Shown here: positions 1-12,900 of the stretch, piece by piece
How the letters are laid out: each line of letters starts with the position of its first letter
How positions within the stretch are numbered: the stretch's first letter is position 1
Source: Trogon surrucura
Taxonomy: Eukaryota > Chordata > Aves > Trogoniformes > Trogonidae
NCBI GenBank assembly: GCA_020746105.1
Contig: CM036630.1
Span: forward strand, 12,671,840-12,735,839
DNA: 64,000 nucleotides
Reading direction: 5' to 3'
Made by a program: the position numbers and the translations under genes
The notes under the pieces: generated by a model
The model's input: the letters and a program-made list of their open reading frames with translations, nothing else
The model's database searches: none
What the model was told of the DNA's origin: nothing

Positions 1-3000
1 TCGTGAAAAAGGATCCGCCTAAAGAGAAACCAGGTTAGTATGTTTCAGGGACTTCTAACAGTTCTGTGTAAGGCAGGGTTTCTCACTCTAGGCTTCTTTT
101 TGGCTGCAGCTTCCCTTCCTAATGTGACACCAAATAGTGCCAGAGGAAGAAGAGCGTGCTTTTAAAATCTCTTAAACATTTTTCAGTTGCTGCTACTTTT
201 ATTCGCCCTGCTTGTCAGGTCAACTGAGTAGTTGTTTAATGTGGCCTTAGATACTGCCTTTGAATTGCTAGTTTCGTTCCAGGCAAGATGGGCAGAAAAA
301 TACACAAAGTGCTCAGTATTCAAAGGCAGAGTTGTCATAACGGAGATGCATGTGGCACTTGAGCATCAGATTTTGTTTTCCTGTGTGAGGAAGGAGGGGG
401 TCTTGGAATACATTGGAGAGTCCTGCTATAGGAGACTCCTGTAACTTTTTAACAGCAGCAACTAAAATGTGTCTGATTTTTCAGCTCTTGATGCCCTTCA
501 GAAGAAGAGGAAGCCTCGTTCTATTCTACCCTTCAGCACATTCATGGATCACAGGTCAAAAGATGAAATGCATCAGGATTGCTTGAGGCTGGCTACGTGT
601 CTGAAAACCAAAGGTATGAGTCTAACATACTTAGAGGGCAGGGGCTCTAAACAATTCAGAAGCATATGTCCAAAAATTTGACTTTGACCACTAGGTGTTA
701 TCTGTTTTTAAATCCTTACCTTTACCAAAGGTTGTAGCTAGTTGTGTCAGCGCTGTGTGGCCACTCCAGAGAGGTTTTGAGTAGTGCTGTGGAGATAGGG
801 TGGAATTGTTTGCATATGCACAAAGTGTTTTTCACCTTCAGAAGTATAATATGGGCAGGAGAAAATAAGCCACAAAGGAAATGTTTGTATTGTAGATCAT
901 GCAAAGGAACGCGCTGTGTTTTAGAATAAATGTTCTGCACAAATGTGGTCCTTCTAATGAAACTTAGAACTAAGTTCTAATTGTTGATCTCCAAACTGTT
1001 AAAGCTGCTATACAGGAAAGAAATCAGAAGACGTAAATATTTGCCAGTGGTGGAGTGGTACAGTGGAGCAGTACAGTGACTTGCAGGTCCCTGTTCCCAG
1101 TGTTGTACCAAATCTTAAATATTCCTTCTTTTTATCTGTTTTAGATAATAATGAAGATGTGTCCCCTGACCTCAATGATCGCATCCACTTGGGGCTATTC
1201 ACAGACAGGGCTTCTCTGCACAACATGATTGATGTGGAAGGTAAGTGGAATAATGAATCCACTTTGACAGTATGTCTGTTGTAAGTCTTATTTTCAAGGA
1301 GAAAACAAATTGGGAAAAATGCTTTAGTTTTCTTTACTGTGGATTAAAGTGTAGGATTAAGAATGCAGGTCTGTGTGAAAGGAAATGACATTTTTCCAGA
1401 ATATTTTTTACATCTTTCAGATGCAAACCTGCAATGCCTTAAATCCAAATCATCTCACGTTTGCCAAGTTATTTAACTACAGCAAATAATGCCATTGCAC
1501 GCATGCTGATAGGAAGTGTGTTTGCTTCCAACAGGAAAACATCACTTGGAGAATGGGCATCCAGAGCTCTTTCAGCAGCTCATGTTGTGGAAAGGAGATA
1601 TGAAGGGTGTCCTCCAGGCAGCTGCTGAGAGGGGAGAGCTAACAGACCAGCTGGTAGCAATGTCACCCATGGGTATGTTTGTTCTTGCAGTACATAAGCA
1701 GATGAAATAAGATGCCAAGGATTGTGCTGGTTTGGAAACTCATGATTGTTCCAGACTGGAAAGAAGTTGTTTCTTTAATTGCCTGATAACAGAAACCAAA
1801 CATAAAACGTGTCTTACTTATGACAAAGGCCTGGATGTTCCCACAAGCGCCCTTGGGTTGGGATAGCAGGAAATGGAGTGGTTTCCTACAAGACTTCTTA
1901 AGGTAGCAGTCCCATCCTTCCAAGCACAAAGCTCGTTCTTTGTAATAGGTAGCAGTCCTTCCAGCTTTTGCTGTTGGTTTAAATATGCTTTTAAGTTATT
2001 TCAGTGGTAGTGAAGTGCTACAGTTCAAGCCCTAGCTTTGCCCTGTTTCAATGCCTCAGTCACTTGTATTAGAATGGTTAAGAAACAAGAAACTAATCTG
2101 GGGCAGAGAAGAGGTACATGTTGAAAAACCAGTGACGATGTCATCCCAGAAGAATTCTTCCAGTTTTAAAACTTTGCCTCTAATTATTGCCTTCTCTTTT
2201 GCAGTTGGATATCAGGCCTGGGTTTGGACAGTAGAAGCCTTTGCAAAGCAGCTGTGTTTTCAGGAGCAGTATGTGAAGGCTGCCTCCCATCTCCTGTCCA
2301 TCCATAAAGTGTATGAGGCTGTCGAGCTCCTGAAAGTGAACCATTTTTACAGGTTGCTGGATCTTTGTGTTTAGGATTTGGTTTTGCTTTCTAGTGGGGT
2401 AGATGTGCCTTTTTTTTTTTTTCTCATTTTTTGTCCACAGTCAATTAACTTTTCTGTCTGGTTTCTGTTATGTGCATTAGGGAAGCAATTGTAATTGCTA
2501 AGGCCAGGTTGCGTCCAGAAGATCCAATTCTGAAGGATCTCTACACCAGTTGGGCAGCTCTGCTAGAGAAAGATGGTCACTATTCCATGGCTGCCAAATG
2601 GTGAGTGTTACTGGGAAGAAGACAGAATTGGCTCCATGCCTGGAACAAAGAAGGTTCTTTGTTTTGTAGCAGCTGAAATCTGTTAAGCCATCTGGTCATT
2701 AGTTGTCTAAGGTGCTTTCTCAGCCTGGTCTCACTAGGCTCCCTCTAGAAGCTCTGGAGGACAGCTCAGAGCAGAAGGTTCCAATGCCCTACCACAGCAG
2801 AGCCATCTCTTTCCATAGACATTACGGGAAGTCTTTGAAAACTAGTCTAGCAAGACTAAGAATAGGATGTATATGAAAAGATTATGTGACGTTTTCAACC
2901 TTTTCACTGGAAGTGTGGAGCTGTGAGAACTGGTGGAAAATAGAGATTTATCTTCATTTGTACGTTTGTGCTATTGTGTTGCAATACAATTTAAAAACAG

Positions 3001-6000
3001 TATTTTAGTACTAATAAATCAATTTGCCTTTATCTTTTCAGTTATTTGGGGGCCTCCTCACCCTATGATGCAGTTAAGGTGTTGGCAAAAAAGGGGGATT
3101 TGACATCCCTTAAAATTGCTGCGGAGCTTGCACTGATAGCTGGAGAGGAAGAGTTGTCAGCCACTTTGTCTTTCAGATGTGCCCAAGACCTGCTGTTATC
3201 CAGAAACTGGGTGGGAGCTCAGGAAGTCCTTCAGCAACATAAAACTCTCTTTGTGAGTTGGGTCATTTTCCTTCTGCTTTCTTTTAGCTTTGTTTCTCCC
3301 CAGACAAACATGGCACCACTTCCCGTACGTTACTAGTCCACAGGTAGATCTCTGAGCTGGTTTTGTCTCAAATTGTTTTTCTAGAAGTTTATTGCAGTGA
3401 CCCTCTGAAGAAGTATGTGCCTTCGCAGAGGCAAAGCGCCTATGGTGCAGAGGCACGGAGGCTCTAGGCCTGTTAGTTATATGAGAGGTAGTTGAGAAAA
3501 GTGAGAATTTTTTTTTTCAGTATATAGTACTGATCACAAGAAGAAAAAAGTGAAGGAAAGTATTTGCTGTTTACATTAAAGGAAGAAATGTGTTAACTGC
3601 TGGAGACTTAATCCAGAAATTTGGTTTTGTGCAGACTGAGAAGCAAAAGGCCAGCTTGGCTTGTTCTGAGGTTTCCTTTGAGCCTATCAGCATTTTAAGT
3701 TGGTAGCTGCAGTTGTGGAACAGTCCATCAACAAGTGACTAGCCGTGATGTTCTTAAATTTGTCTACCTGCTGTGGTCAGTAAGGGACTATTTCTCTTTT
3801 AGCAGCTCAATGCTTTTTTTTTTTGTTAAAGGGACAAAGACTCGTTTTCTGCCTTAACGAACTGCTTTGCAAGTGCCTTAGTGAAAGAAATCCCTCTGAC
3901 CGAAGGAGCCCTGTGCCTCCCTGTTACCACAGCTGGGAGCTGAACAGAGAGGCCTCATTTTTTGACATGGTGATAGAAGTGTGGCAGAAAGTCTTGGGCA
4001 TGGACACCACTGAACAAGCCACATTTGCACAGGAGCAGCTGCGCAGTATTGAGCATCCTCCTTCTACCAGCAACACACACCCGAAGCAGGTAAATGGATT
4101 TAGACTTGTGTACACACAGCCTTACTATAGCATAGGCAGTAAAATGCAGACAAGTTGTGTGCCAGCCATTCCCAGGGGACTGCTGTCTGCACCCTGAAGT
4201 TATAGTCTGGGAGAAGTAGAGGACAGGCAGCTGGGGCAGCTTGCGTAGCCACCAGTTTGTTTCTGTATTTGTTTCTCTGCAGGGTAAAGACTGACATACA
4301 GTGTCAGTGATGAGCACTGAGATCACCAAGATGTGCTGGCTGGAAGGGAGCAGCTGGCACAGCTGAGGAGTCTCAGCAGTGATTCAGCGGTTGGTGTCAA
4401 ACCGTTAGGAGAGGCAGGGCTGCTTCTTGTTAAAATATCCTGGAGTTCAGATGGTCTGTTCACAGACTAGTGCTCCTGCAGCTCTCACACAGCGAGTTGC
4501 TGACCTTTGGTGTGCTTCTGCTTCTCATCTGTCTAGCAGGACACCTGCAAGCACAGCTGCTGATTTTAGTTACAAGTACTGTAGAAGTGCTCTATCTCCT
4601 GCATGAGGGAGACCGCGTAAACTGCATTGTCGTTAAAATTGCTTTTGGTTGTCATGTGCTTCTGGGCTCTTACACAACAGTCATAAGCTGTAAGTAATTG
4701 ATATTTTGCAGGAAAAGTATTAATCATACGCTCTGCTGCTTCCTGTAGGTGCTTTTCCATATCTCCCATGACCTCACCCTTGCAGCCCTGAGCTATCAGA
4801 CCACTACCTGGGATGAGGCAGTGCAAAGTATTGTTGGCGCTGTGACCCGCAGTTACGATGCCGGTAATTTCACTCTGATGCAAGAGATTTGCGTTATCAT
4901 CCTTCCTGAAGGTAAGTCATCTGTTATGTCTCTCCTGGCTCTGACAGATAGTAGGATCTTCCTTGTAAGCACAGCTGTGTGCCCGTCAGCATTACTAGGC
5001 ATAATAATGTTTGGAAGGAGGAAGACATGCCCATATATATGTGGAAACCTGTGGAATTTGGCTAGTGGAATGGCTCTTGGGCAATCAAATTTCCTGACTG
5101 TTGAAGGAAGCTCAGCAGTGTCAGCTGGTGTGGGTGAGGTAGAAATTGGAGCAGGTTCTGCTCTGTAAGGGAGACGGGGACACTGAAAAGCTGCGTTCAT
5201 CTCAGTTACAAATTACTACAACCAGCCATCCCCTTCATTCTGTGCAGAGTACGCAGTGCATTTGGTTTGCAGCTCTTGATGATGTGAATGTCTTGATGTG
5301 CAGCTTAGGACCAAGGAAGTTCACTGTAGATGATGAGAACATGCAGTCTTATGCTAGCTAGCACAGCATATTGTGTTTAAAAAGATGCCAAAGATGCAAA
5401 AATGCCTTTCCTTTCCTGCTTCCTGCTCCACTCTGCCGGCATCTGAGTAAATCTCTTGTTTGGGTCTCCAGGATCGCCATTGATTTACCAGATCTGGTCT
5501 TTTTGTTTGGAAAGCTCTATGAACTAGTAATCCTTTTTTTCATTATTAGGCTGTGATAACCTGAGACACAAACTGGACAGCACAAATTCTCAGAGCATGG
5601 ATGCCTGCAGAAGTTTAGAGGCCTTTGTGGCTTACGGACTGCTGTATGACCTGTGGTGGAACCCACCCAAAGACTCCGCTGTCTTGCAGAAGGCTGGTTT
5701 GGATCCGGTGCTGTGTCCCGGTGAGGAGACAGCTCTTGAAAAGAGTTCCATTTCAGGTCACTCCTTCTCTGAGGAAACTCTTGATCAAACTGCAGTTGAG
5801 ATGGGTGAAAACGTCTGCAATACAACTGAAGTTTGTAGTTGTGAGACAGAAAATGACTCAAGAACTAGCTCAGTCGATTTGATAGACAGACAGTCAAAAC
5901 TGAATGGCTGCAAAGTGCTTCTTTCAGAAGAGATTGCTGCTTTACAGAACACCCAGAGAGATATAGCTGAGGTCCAGCAGATTTTAGCAGATATGATCCA

Positions 6001-7126
6001 CCAGCATCAGCAGCAGAGGAACAATCTCCAGAAAAACACAAATGGAAGCACCCAGGAAAGCAACCTGCAGCAGAGTTCAGAGACTGAATCAGACAAACCA
6101 TGCTCTGACAGCAACGAGATGAATTGGTAAGCTTGAGGACATAAATGAATGGATAGAAAATCATTGCGTTTTTGTGTGTGTTTGTGCAGTGCATTTCTAG
6201 TTTAACTTAGATTGCCTCTAATCTCAAGCTTGTCACCCAGGGACACTTCTACATATAGCTCTACATATAGCCCCATTTCCCTGGGGCTGAGCTACCATGT
6301 GCATAAACTTACTACAGCTGATTAACTTCCTGTTACACAGGGTGTGTTGATACAGTGAATAAGCAGGGCAGCTTGAAAAGGGAAGGATAATGAAAAGGAC
6401 AAGCACAATCTAAGAGATCTGTCTCTTGGTTCAACAATTACTTGGGACTTTGGCAAGAATGAGCTAAAGCGTCTAACACTTGCCCAACTCAGTTTTGCTC
6501 TCTCCGTACAAGAGGGAGACACTGCAGTCATTTAAGCAGAACAGTTATTCATGATACTTGCTCTTTTCTTGACAGTAAAGATGAAGTAAAGGAACCAATT
6601 ACACTCCCTGAGTTAACGAAGCAGCTTCTAAATGCAAAGCAGAAACTAGCAGAATTTCCCGACAATTTAAAGGTAAGTTTTCCAAAGAGGCATTGCAGTT
6701 CTGAAAAAAGACAGTCTTTTTGTAAGGCTACTTTATCCCGTTCTCAAGTCCATAATATAACCAAAGGTAATCACGGTGATTGTGCAAGAGGGGGCAAACC
6801 TGGTTAAACTTGAGCTAATGCACTGGAAGAAGAGGGAAAAAATGCATCTGACACATGGCTGTCTATTCTAAAGATACTATAAAGCAGTCTTTAGATTGCT
6901 GGCTGCCTGAGTATGTTGAACAATTATAATTGAAAGAGTAGATCTCACCTCGTGTTCCTTTCTTTTGCAGGTCTTCCCATTCCCCAGCGTGCTGGAATGC
7001 TGCCTTGTACTCCTTCACATTGGATCCCAGTGCCCTCCTGAACTGCACGAACAGGCTTTGGATCTCCTTAGGAAACACGGTAGCGCCGATATTTACAGAA
7101 AGGCTGGCAGGAGGTTCCTGACATGA
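1..7126 (+). CDS. GEMIN5: GEMIN5, gem-associated protein 5, C-terminal part (12 exons, 5'-partial)
   Basis: GEMIN5 is a subunit of the SMN complex that recognises the Sm site and cap of snRNAs and also controls translation. Exons read by hand: 1-33, 485-613, 1145-1240, 1535-1672, 2205-2352, 2481-2600, 3042-3252, 3832-4089, 4749-4911, 5550-6126, 6576-6672, 6971-7126 (stop TGA 7124-7126). All phases join, giving about 707 residues of a protein that is about 1500 residues in human. The N-terminal WD40 half lies off the left edge. The part in view covers the helical TPR-like dimerisation region (signatures such as [26 protein letters not shown] and [15 protein letters not shown], in exons 485-4911) and the C-terminal RNA-binding region. 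The exon at 5550-6126 is Ser/Glu/Gln-rich and less conserved. The end resembles human through LPELTK and [12 protein letters not shown], then diverges. Identification is from recalled human protein, so paralogy was not tested; I know of no close paralogue. Confidence 0.96.
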
Positions 7127-7580
7127 CAGTCTGAGACTAAACTGTCTCACTCAAGGTAGCTACAGCTGCTTGACATCAAGGCTGTTCTTCAAGTGATGGC
7201 CCTGGTTATTTTGGATAAAGCTACAAAAAGAATCGGGTTTATACAGACAGACTCACTTCTGTGGTCCTCAACTACTACTACTTAAGGGGATTGTGTTAGA
7301 AAATTGAAAAGCAGTAGGTTGTGGCCCTAAACTGTATACAGGATTTCTGTATAGTCTTTTTTTATTTGTTGGAAATTATGCTAACAAAAACTCCTGCTAT
7401 TTACACATAAGAGACAGTTTTGAGCAGCTCTATCAGTCTTTCAGCAGAGGAGGAATAGTAGCTGCCCTCACGAAAAAATGGTTTCTGTAAGCAAACTGAC
7501 CTTTAAAGCCAGTATTGTTCTTAAATGCATTGTGAGTTTATTTTCCCTCCTTTAAATAAAGTCTTCTACCACCATGAATG
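7127..7580 (+). other. GEMIN5: GEMIN5 3' UTR with poly(A) signal AATAAA (7555-7560)
   Basis: Noncoding sequence follows the GEMIN5 stop. A canonical AATAAA lies at 7555-7560, about 430 nt past the stop, after a T/C-rich stretch. Cleavage would be expected some 15-25 nt further on. No other AATAAA occurs earlier in this UTR. Confidence 0.75.
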
Positions 7581-8750
7581 GCCAGTTAATTTGATGGATA
7601 GAAATTAGTATCAGTCAAGGACAAGTGCATTAAAAATAAGCTTTTTGTTTGTTAAATGTACTACAGAAATCAAACTTGGTATATAAAACAAGAGCGTGCT
7701 ATGACTTACTTAGCTTTGCGTAGTGGAGCCACTTGTACAGTGTTCAAGGGAGGGCAAGATCTTCTGTATTTGTTTCCAGCATGACTAGCAAAGAAGTAAT
7801 GGATTCCCCCCGGGTCAAGAAGAGTACCTGGTTTTGGCAACATCCGTGGCTTTTGCTACAGTGAAGGCAAATTTGAAGTACTATCATGTTCTTCAGAAAA
7901 ACTCCTACTCTCGAAGCACCAAAACCAATCCTAGATTCTGGAGTCTTAAACATGCAACATTTTGACCAGTATTACAGCTTTTACCTAAAGGCTTGTCTTG
8001 TTAGGAAAATTAACTCTTCTTAAGAAAAGAATAAGGCAGCATAAGCCTTAGTGAATCTATCCTAGTACTTTCTAGAAGCAAAGTTTTGAAATGCAGCAGA
8101 AAAGTTTATGGTAGGATGGGGGGAGTCATGAAGTCAGAGAGTTTACACTAAATACTCTTGTTTAAGAAAAAATGTATGAGGGGTGGATTTTTTTTTTTAT
8201 ATTAAGAGCTGTTCCAGATTCTTCCAGCCAGAATGCAGATTTCCTACCCCAACCTGAGTAAAGCCTCAGAACAACTTGAAGGCAGGGATTATCCTAAAAG
8301 ATCCACTGTACATGTGTTACACTGGTAAACTGCTGCCACTAACTTGCTAAAGTCTGTACAGACGTGAAATACTTGAAAACCAGGAGGGGGAGCTAGTACT
8401 TAGCCAAATAGCCTCCCGTGCGCTTTAGGCAAGAACCGCTATTAGGTCGAGCAGGAAAACTTCACATAGAGCAAAGGGGATTTGTCATTTTAAGTGGTTA
8501 TGCACTGAAAGAATGCTCCCAGCTCTGCTGAGAGATGAACAGAAAGAGAACACAAGTCTCCCAAAGAGATCTTAAATTTCATCAGCTACTGTACAAAGAA
8601 AGCAGATTTTTACTAAGAACTATCCCAGCAGCATGTGGTAACTGGTAATCGAAGAAAGCCACTTGAGCATCTTTGAGCACGTATTGCTCAAATTCAGATT
8701 GCAAACCCTGAACTTTGGGAATTTCAGTGCTTGATGGAAAATCCAAAACA
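7581..8750. other. Intergenic spacer between convergent GEMIN5 and CNOT8
   Basis: About 1.2 kb between the two convergent poly(A) sites. It is AT-rich, with only short ORFs. I see no RNA gene, repeat family or splice-bounded ORF. The tract at 8190-8200 is a short T run. Confidence 0.6.
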
Positions 8751-9953
8751 AAGCCTGGTTTAAAAAAATTTATTTTACAAAAATTAAAAACAAGTAGTAT
8801 TTACAAGCATTTTAAATACCAGCTCTAAACCTCAACTCCTAATAATGGATTGTTTAAGCTTGTTTAAAATTCAAGACAAAGTCTTAAAATTTTAAGTTTG
8901 CCATGTCCAGATGGGTTTTTGGTTTTCTTTTCTTTAAAGAAAGGCCATTACAGAGCTGTTGGAAAAAAAAGATACTATAAGTAATTTTTTTAAAGAGTCA
9001 GAATCCTAAGTTGTTCTTCCATCCTCTTAGCTACTTTTCAGCTGTTTATAATGAAGAGAAATGGAACTGTTTTGTCTGTTGTTAAGCATATATTAAAATT
9101 GGAGGCTGGAGAAGCAGTGGGGAGAAGAGGAAGAAATTCTGATCCATCTGCCTAACTTACTCATGTTGCAAGGAGAACAACAAAATTTGTAGGTTAAGTT
9201 GAAGAAAACAGAGGTCAAAGCATTGGTCCAATCCCTGTCAAAGGTGAACTTCTAGGCCTCTTAATCTATTTCCAGAACAGTTCCTGTAAGAACTAAGCTG
9301 AGGCTCAGTATGGGTCAAACCTGTACTGTACGGAATTAAACTACAGAGAGCTGATCAAATCAGCTCCAGAAATAATCCAATCCCATTGTTGTTAAAGCAC
9401 ATCTCTGAATATTTTTAGCTGCAAGGATCATTTTTAATGTCACTCATTCCCAAACCTCTGCAGTGATCAAAGGGAGCAATTTCCACAGACTACACAAAGA
9501 TAAAATAAGCAAAACATGAGGTGAAGCAGGTACCCTCACAACATGCAGAAGTTTTAAAATAAGCTTTATAAAGCACAATTTGCAAATTTGTGTGCATGTC
9601 TGTGTCCATTTTCACTGGATTTCCAGACCCTTAGCTCTACTGAACATTCTATCAATAAGTCTTCCTTGCAGATTCTGTACAGTATAAAGAGGAAAAACAA
9701 CGGAGGTATACACAGTAGGTTCTTGTCTTTTGCCCGTGATATAAAAAAGATGGCAAACCACAAATGCTGGCATTAGGAATTCAGTCAATTCTCTTCGGGG
9801 TTTCAAATGAAGATGCAGCTCTTCAGCAAAACTGCAGGCCTTCTGCAGGCTGTAGACTGTAGGTGCCTTTTGTTCGAGACACTTAGGGGAAAAATGGTTG
9901 AGGACAGCAGCTGCCGATATGGTAACCATGTTCTGCTGAGGGGCACCACTTTA
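8751..9953 (-). other. CNOT8: CNOT8 3' UTR with poly(A) signal at 8769-8774
   Basis: The reverse strand carries AATAAA at 8769-8774 (read as TTTATT on +), about 1.18 kb past the CNOT8 stop. A Pumilio-type element, UGUAAAUA in the RNA sense, lies at 8798-8805, just upstream of that signal. The UTR extent is inferred from the signal; no transcript was available. Confidence 0.65.
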
Positions 9954-12900
9954 TCATGGCTGCATGTTGTTGATAATAGCCAAAATGCTCATTTTCTCTT
10001 GAGCCGAGTCCACATCTTCGTTTTGTTTCTGAGCCACTCCTGTGCCAAGGCCATACAGCCGCCCGCAATACTTTGCATCATCGATTGTATCCTCAAAAAA
10101 CAACTGCAGATTTAAAAAATAAATATATATATGGAAGAAATTAGTATTGTTTAATTATGCTTCCAAATCAGAAAGTATCCAGTGTTAATGAAACAGCTCA
10201 TTTGAAGTCAGCTACCTCTAAGATGCAGCGTGCAAATTAAAAGGACAGGGAAGAGGCATAAAGAATTCGGTGGCAATATCAACAATTCCTATTATTAATA
10301 GTTTGAAGTATGATGGCCACAAGGCTCAAAAAAAACCCACAACAAAACAAAACCAAAAAAGAACTTTCTGACTTTTATGGATAGAAACTGTAGAAAGACA
10401 ACCATAAAGAAGAATACTGCAGTACCTCTTTCATTCTGAAGAATGCCATTCCTGTGAGAAGAGAGTCTGATCCTGCCTGGTGTTGTCGTCCAATTCGCTG
10501 CAAATCCAGCTGATCTGCCACTTCTTGAAGGCCACCCTGTAACGAGAAAGTAACAGATTTTATTTTGCAAGATCCATCTCTCAGCAAAACCACCACGCTT
10601 CTCCAAAACATTAGGGGGCAAACACTGGCTACAATGAGCAACGCAGATTCTAGCAGTACACAAACACCAGCTGCACACGCAACAGCAGTAAATGTTCAAG
10701 AACACAGAATTTAGGTACCCTGCTTTCCTGCTGCAGATATTTGAGAAGACTGTGGGTACATTCATAGACCTTTCCCTCCCTTTCCTCAACCAAGTAAATA
10801 AATTACTTTCAACTCTCCAAATGTTTACCTTGCATAGGGAAGATAAGCATGCTGAATTGTAATTATCCTCTCAAATCACCGATACAGAAGCTGGAAGGCT
10901 ATAGAAACATCCCCTATATAATACACATATTGATAAATCTAAAACTGGAGAGGCAGTAACTAGCAGATACAAATTAGTCACAGGTGCTGTGTCCACAGAT
11001 GTGACTGTTAGCTTTTATAACACGTTCCAATTTTAAGACTTCATATATGCAGCAATTCTGTCACTTGGCTTACTGTACATTTACATCCATCGTTTGCTGG
11101 GGAGATACAAGTACCTTGAGGTTTTTGCAGCTCTTCATTAAGTACTTTACGTCATAGATAGATGGGAAGAAAAGGTTCAAGATATGGAAAAATTCATGTT
11201 CCTCTTCTGGTAACCTGGAATCTGTCAACAACTTCACCATGTAGCCAAAGTCATAACCACTGAAAACAAAACCATACAGAAACCAGGTAAGCCAGCAACA
11301 CCTACATTTGGTCAGTACCAGTACCGCAATTGTCATAGGAGATTTACATGCTGCAGCTTTCAAACTTTAATGTTTTCTGACATTCATAAAACTCCTCTAC
11401 ATCAGACCAGAATTCATCCTGATCATTTATGTCAACGCAGGACCTGGATGCTCCCTGGGTGCCTCTCTTAACCTCTTGCAGAAGAGCTACGCCCTTGGGA
11501 AGAACCTACTTTTCTTCCCAGCACCGTAGCTAGTTTCTGTAGCTATGGTCAATATGGAAAAGCAGGAAACTCTGAAAGTATCTGTTGCCACCACCTCCTC
11601 CTCGCTCAAGTCCTTTCACTTGTCATGGTATCAAGGACCATGGTTTGTAACAGGATTTCCAGCAACCTGATAACAAGATATACAGATTTCTCCCCCTACG
11701 TAAATGAAGTTGAGAATCCCACCAGCATTGTAAAATAGAAGAAACAAAAACCTTACTTCACAATGCACACAAGTTACCAAGCATAGAAATGACATTTCAG
11801 CTCCTTATTAACTTCTTCCATAGAGGAAGACTGTAACAGCAAAAAGATTTGCAAGCAATGCATACACAAAATTCACACCGCGCTACGTGCTAGTACAAAA
11901 TGAAACACCAAGTGTTCTTACTTCTTAAACTTGGCGTTCGTATCTTTAAAGCCTATTTTAAGAACTGCAGAGCTGCCAACTCTTCTTAAAACCTGTGTCA
12001 GTCTCCACGGGCAAAAGCAGCAGTATTTCAATCAAAAAAGAGATTTCTTGCTCCACAGCACCAGTGACCATCTCGGACCTACCTGTGGAAGGACAGCCAT
12101 TTCACACTGTCACTAAGGACAACCCCAGATGTCATAAGCAACTCGGCAAAATGCAGGGTATCGATCCCTTCTTCTTCGTGCTTCTGGAACTGCAGCCCAG
12201 AGCTGGCAAGGAGGTCTATGGAATCCTGAGAGTACATGTCCTCCCTGAAGGAGAAAAAGCAGCTTTACACTCAACGTGCTACCAGATCAGGCTCATTTTA
12301 AAAAAAATTCTCCCCACACAATTTTTCAAAAATCGGAGTGACCAGTAGGCTCTCTCTAGGTTCCAGATTTGTCTGTCCAGAAAATTCAGATTGCATCAGC
12401 TTTAATACCACTATTGCAGCCTCCCACATCCGTAACAAGCTCTTCTGTGATCTAACTAGTTAATAACACTGTCACTAGTGCAAATTCCAAAGATTCCACC
12501 TCCACGAAACTGAATGAAATGTCATTTCTGTACGGCGAGCAGAAACACCCCGGACAGGAGCACACAGAAAAGGGGAGTTCTCCCAAATAGGAAGAGGCAC
12601 AATTCTAAAGCGTGGCGCATAGTTTACATTTTTGTTTTTCACTTCACAGCATACCACCGTATCACCATCTCCTATTCCATCTCTGGGAGTAAACAAAATT
12701 GCATCATACTTGACTAAGGAAGGACAAGGATGGGTGACGATACGCTCAGTGGAGAGCTGAGCAGGAACCTGACTTGTGTACTAGTTTGCTTTATTTGTGA
12801 GGGGGAAGGACGAGGATGACAACACACAGAGCAAAATTCATGCCAAATACAGTAACTGAGTCAAATGAAGTGATCACACTGTGAAAATCACCCTGATTTC

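Noticed and set aside
4300..4370. C/D-box snoRNA-like motifs (TGATGA then CTGA) in a GEMIN5 intron
   Set aside because: I could see no complementary terminal stem flanking the boxes, and such short motifs occur often by chance.
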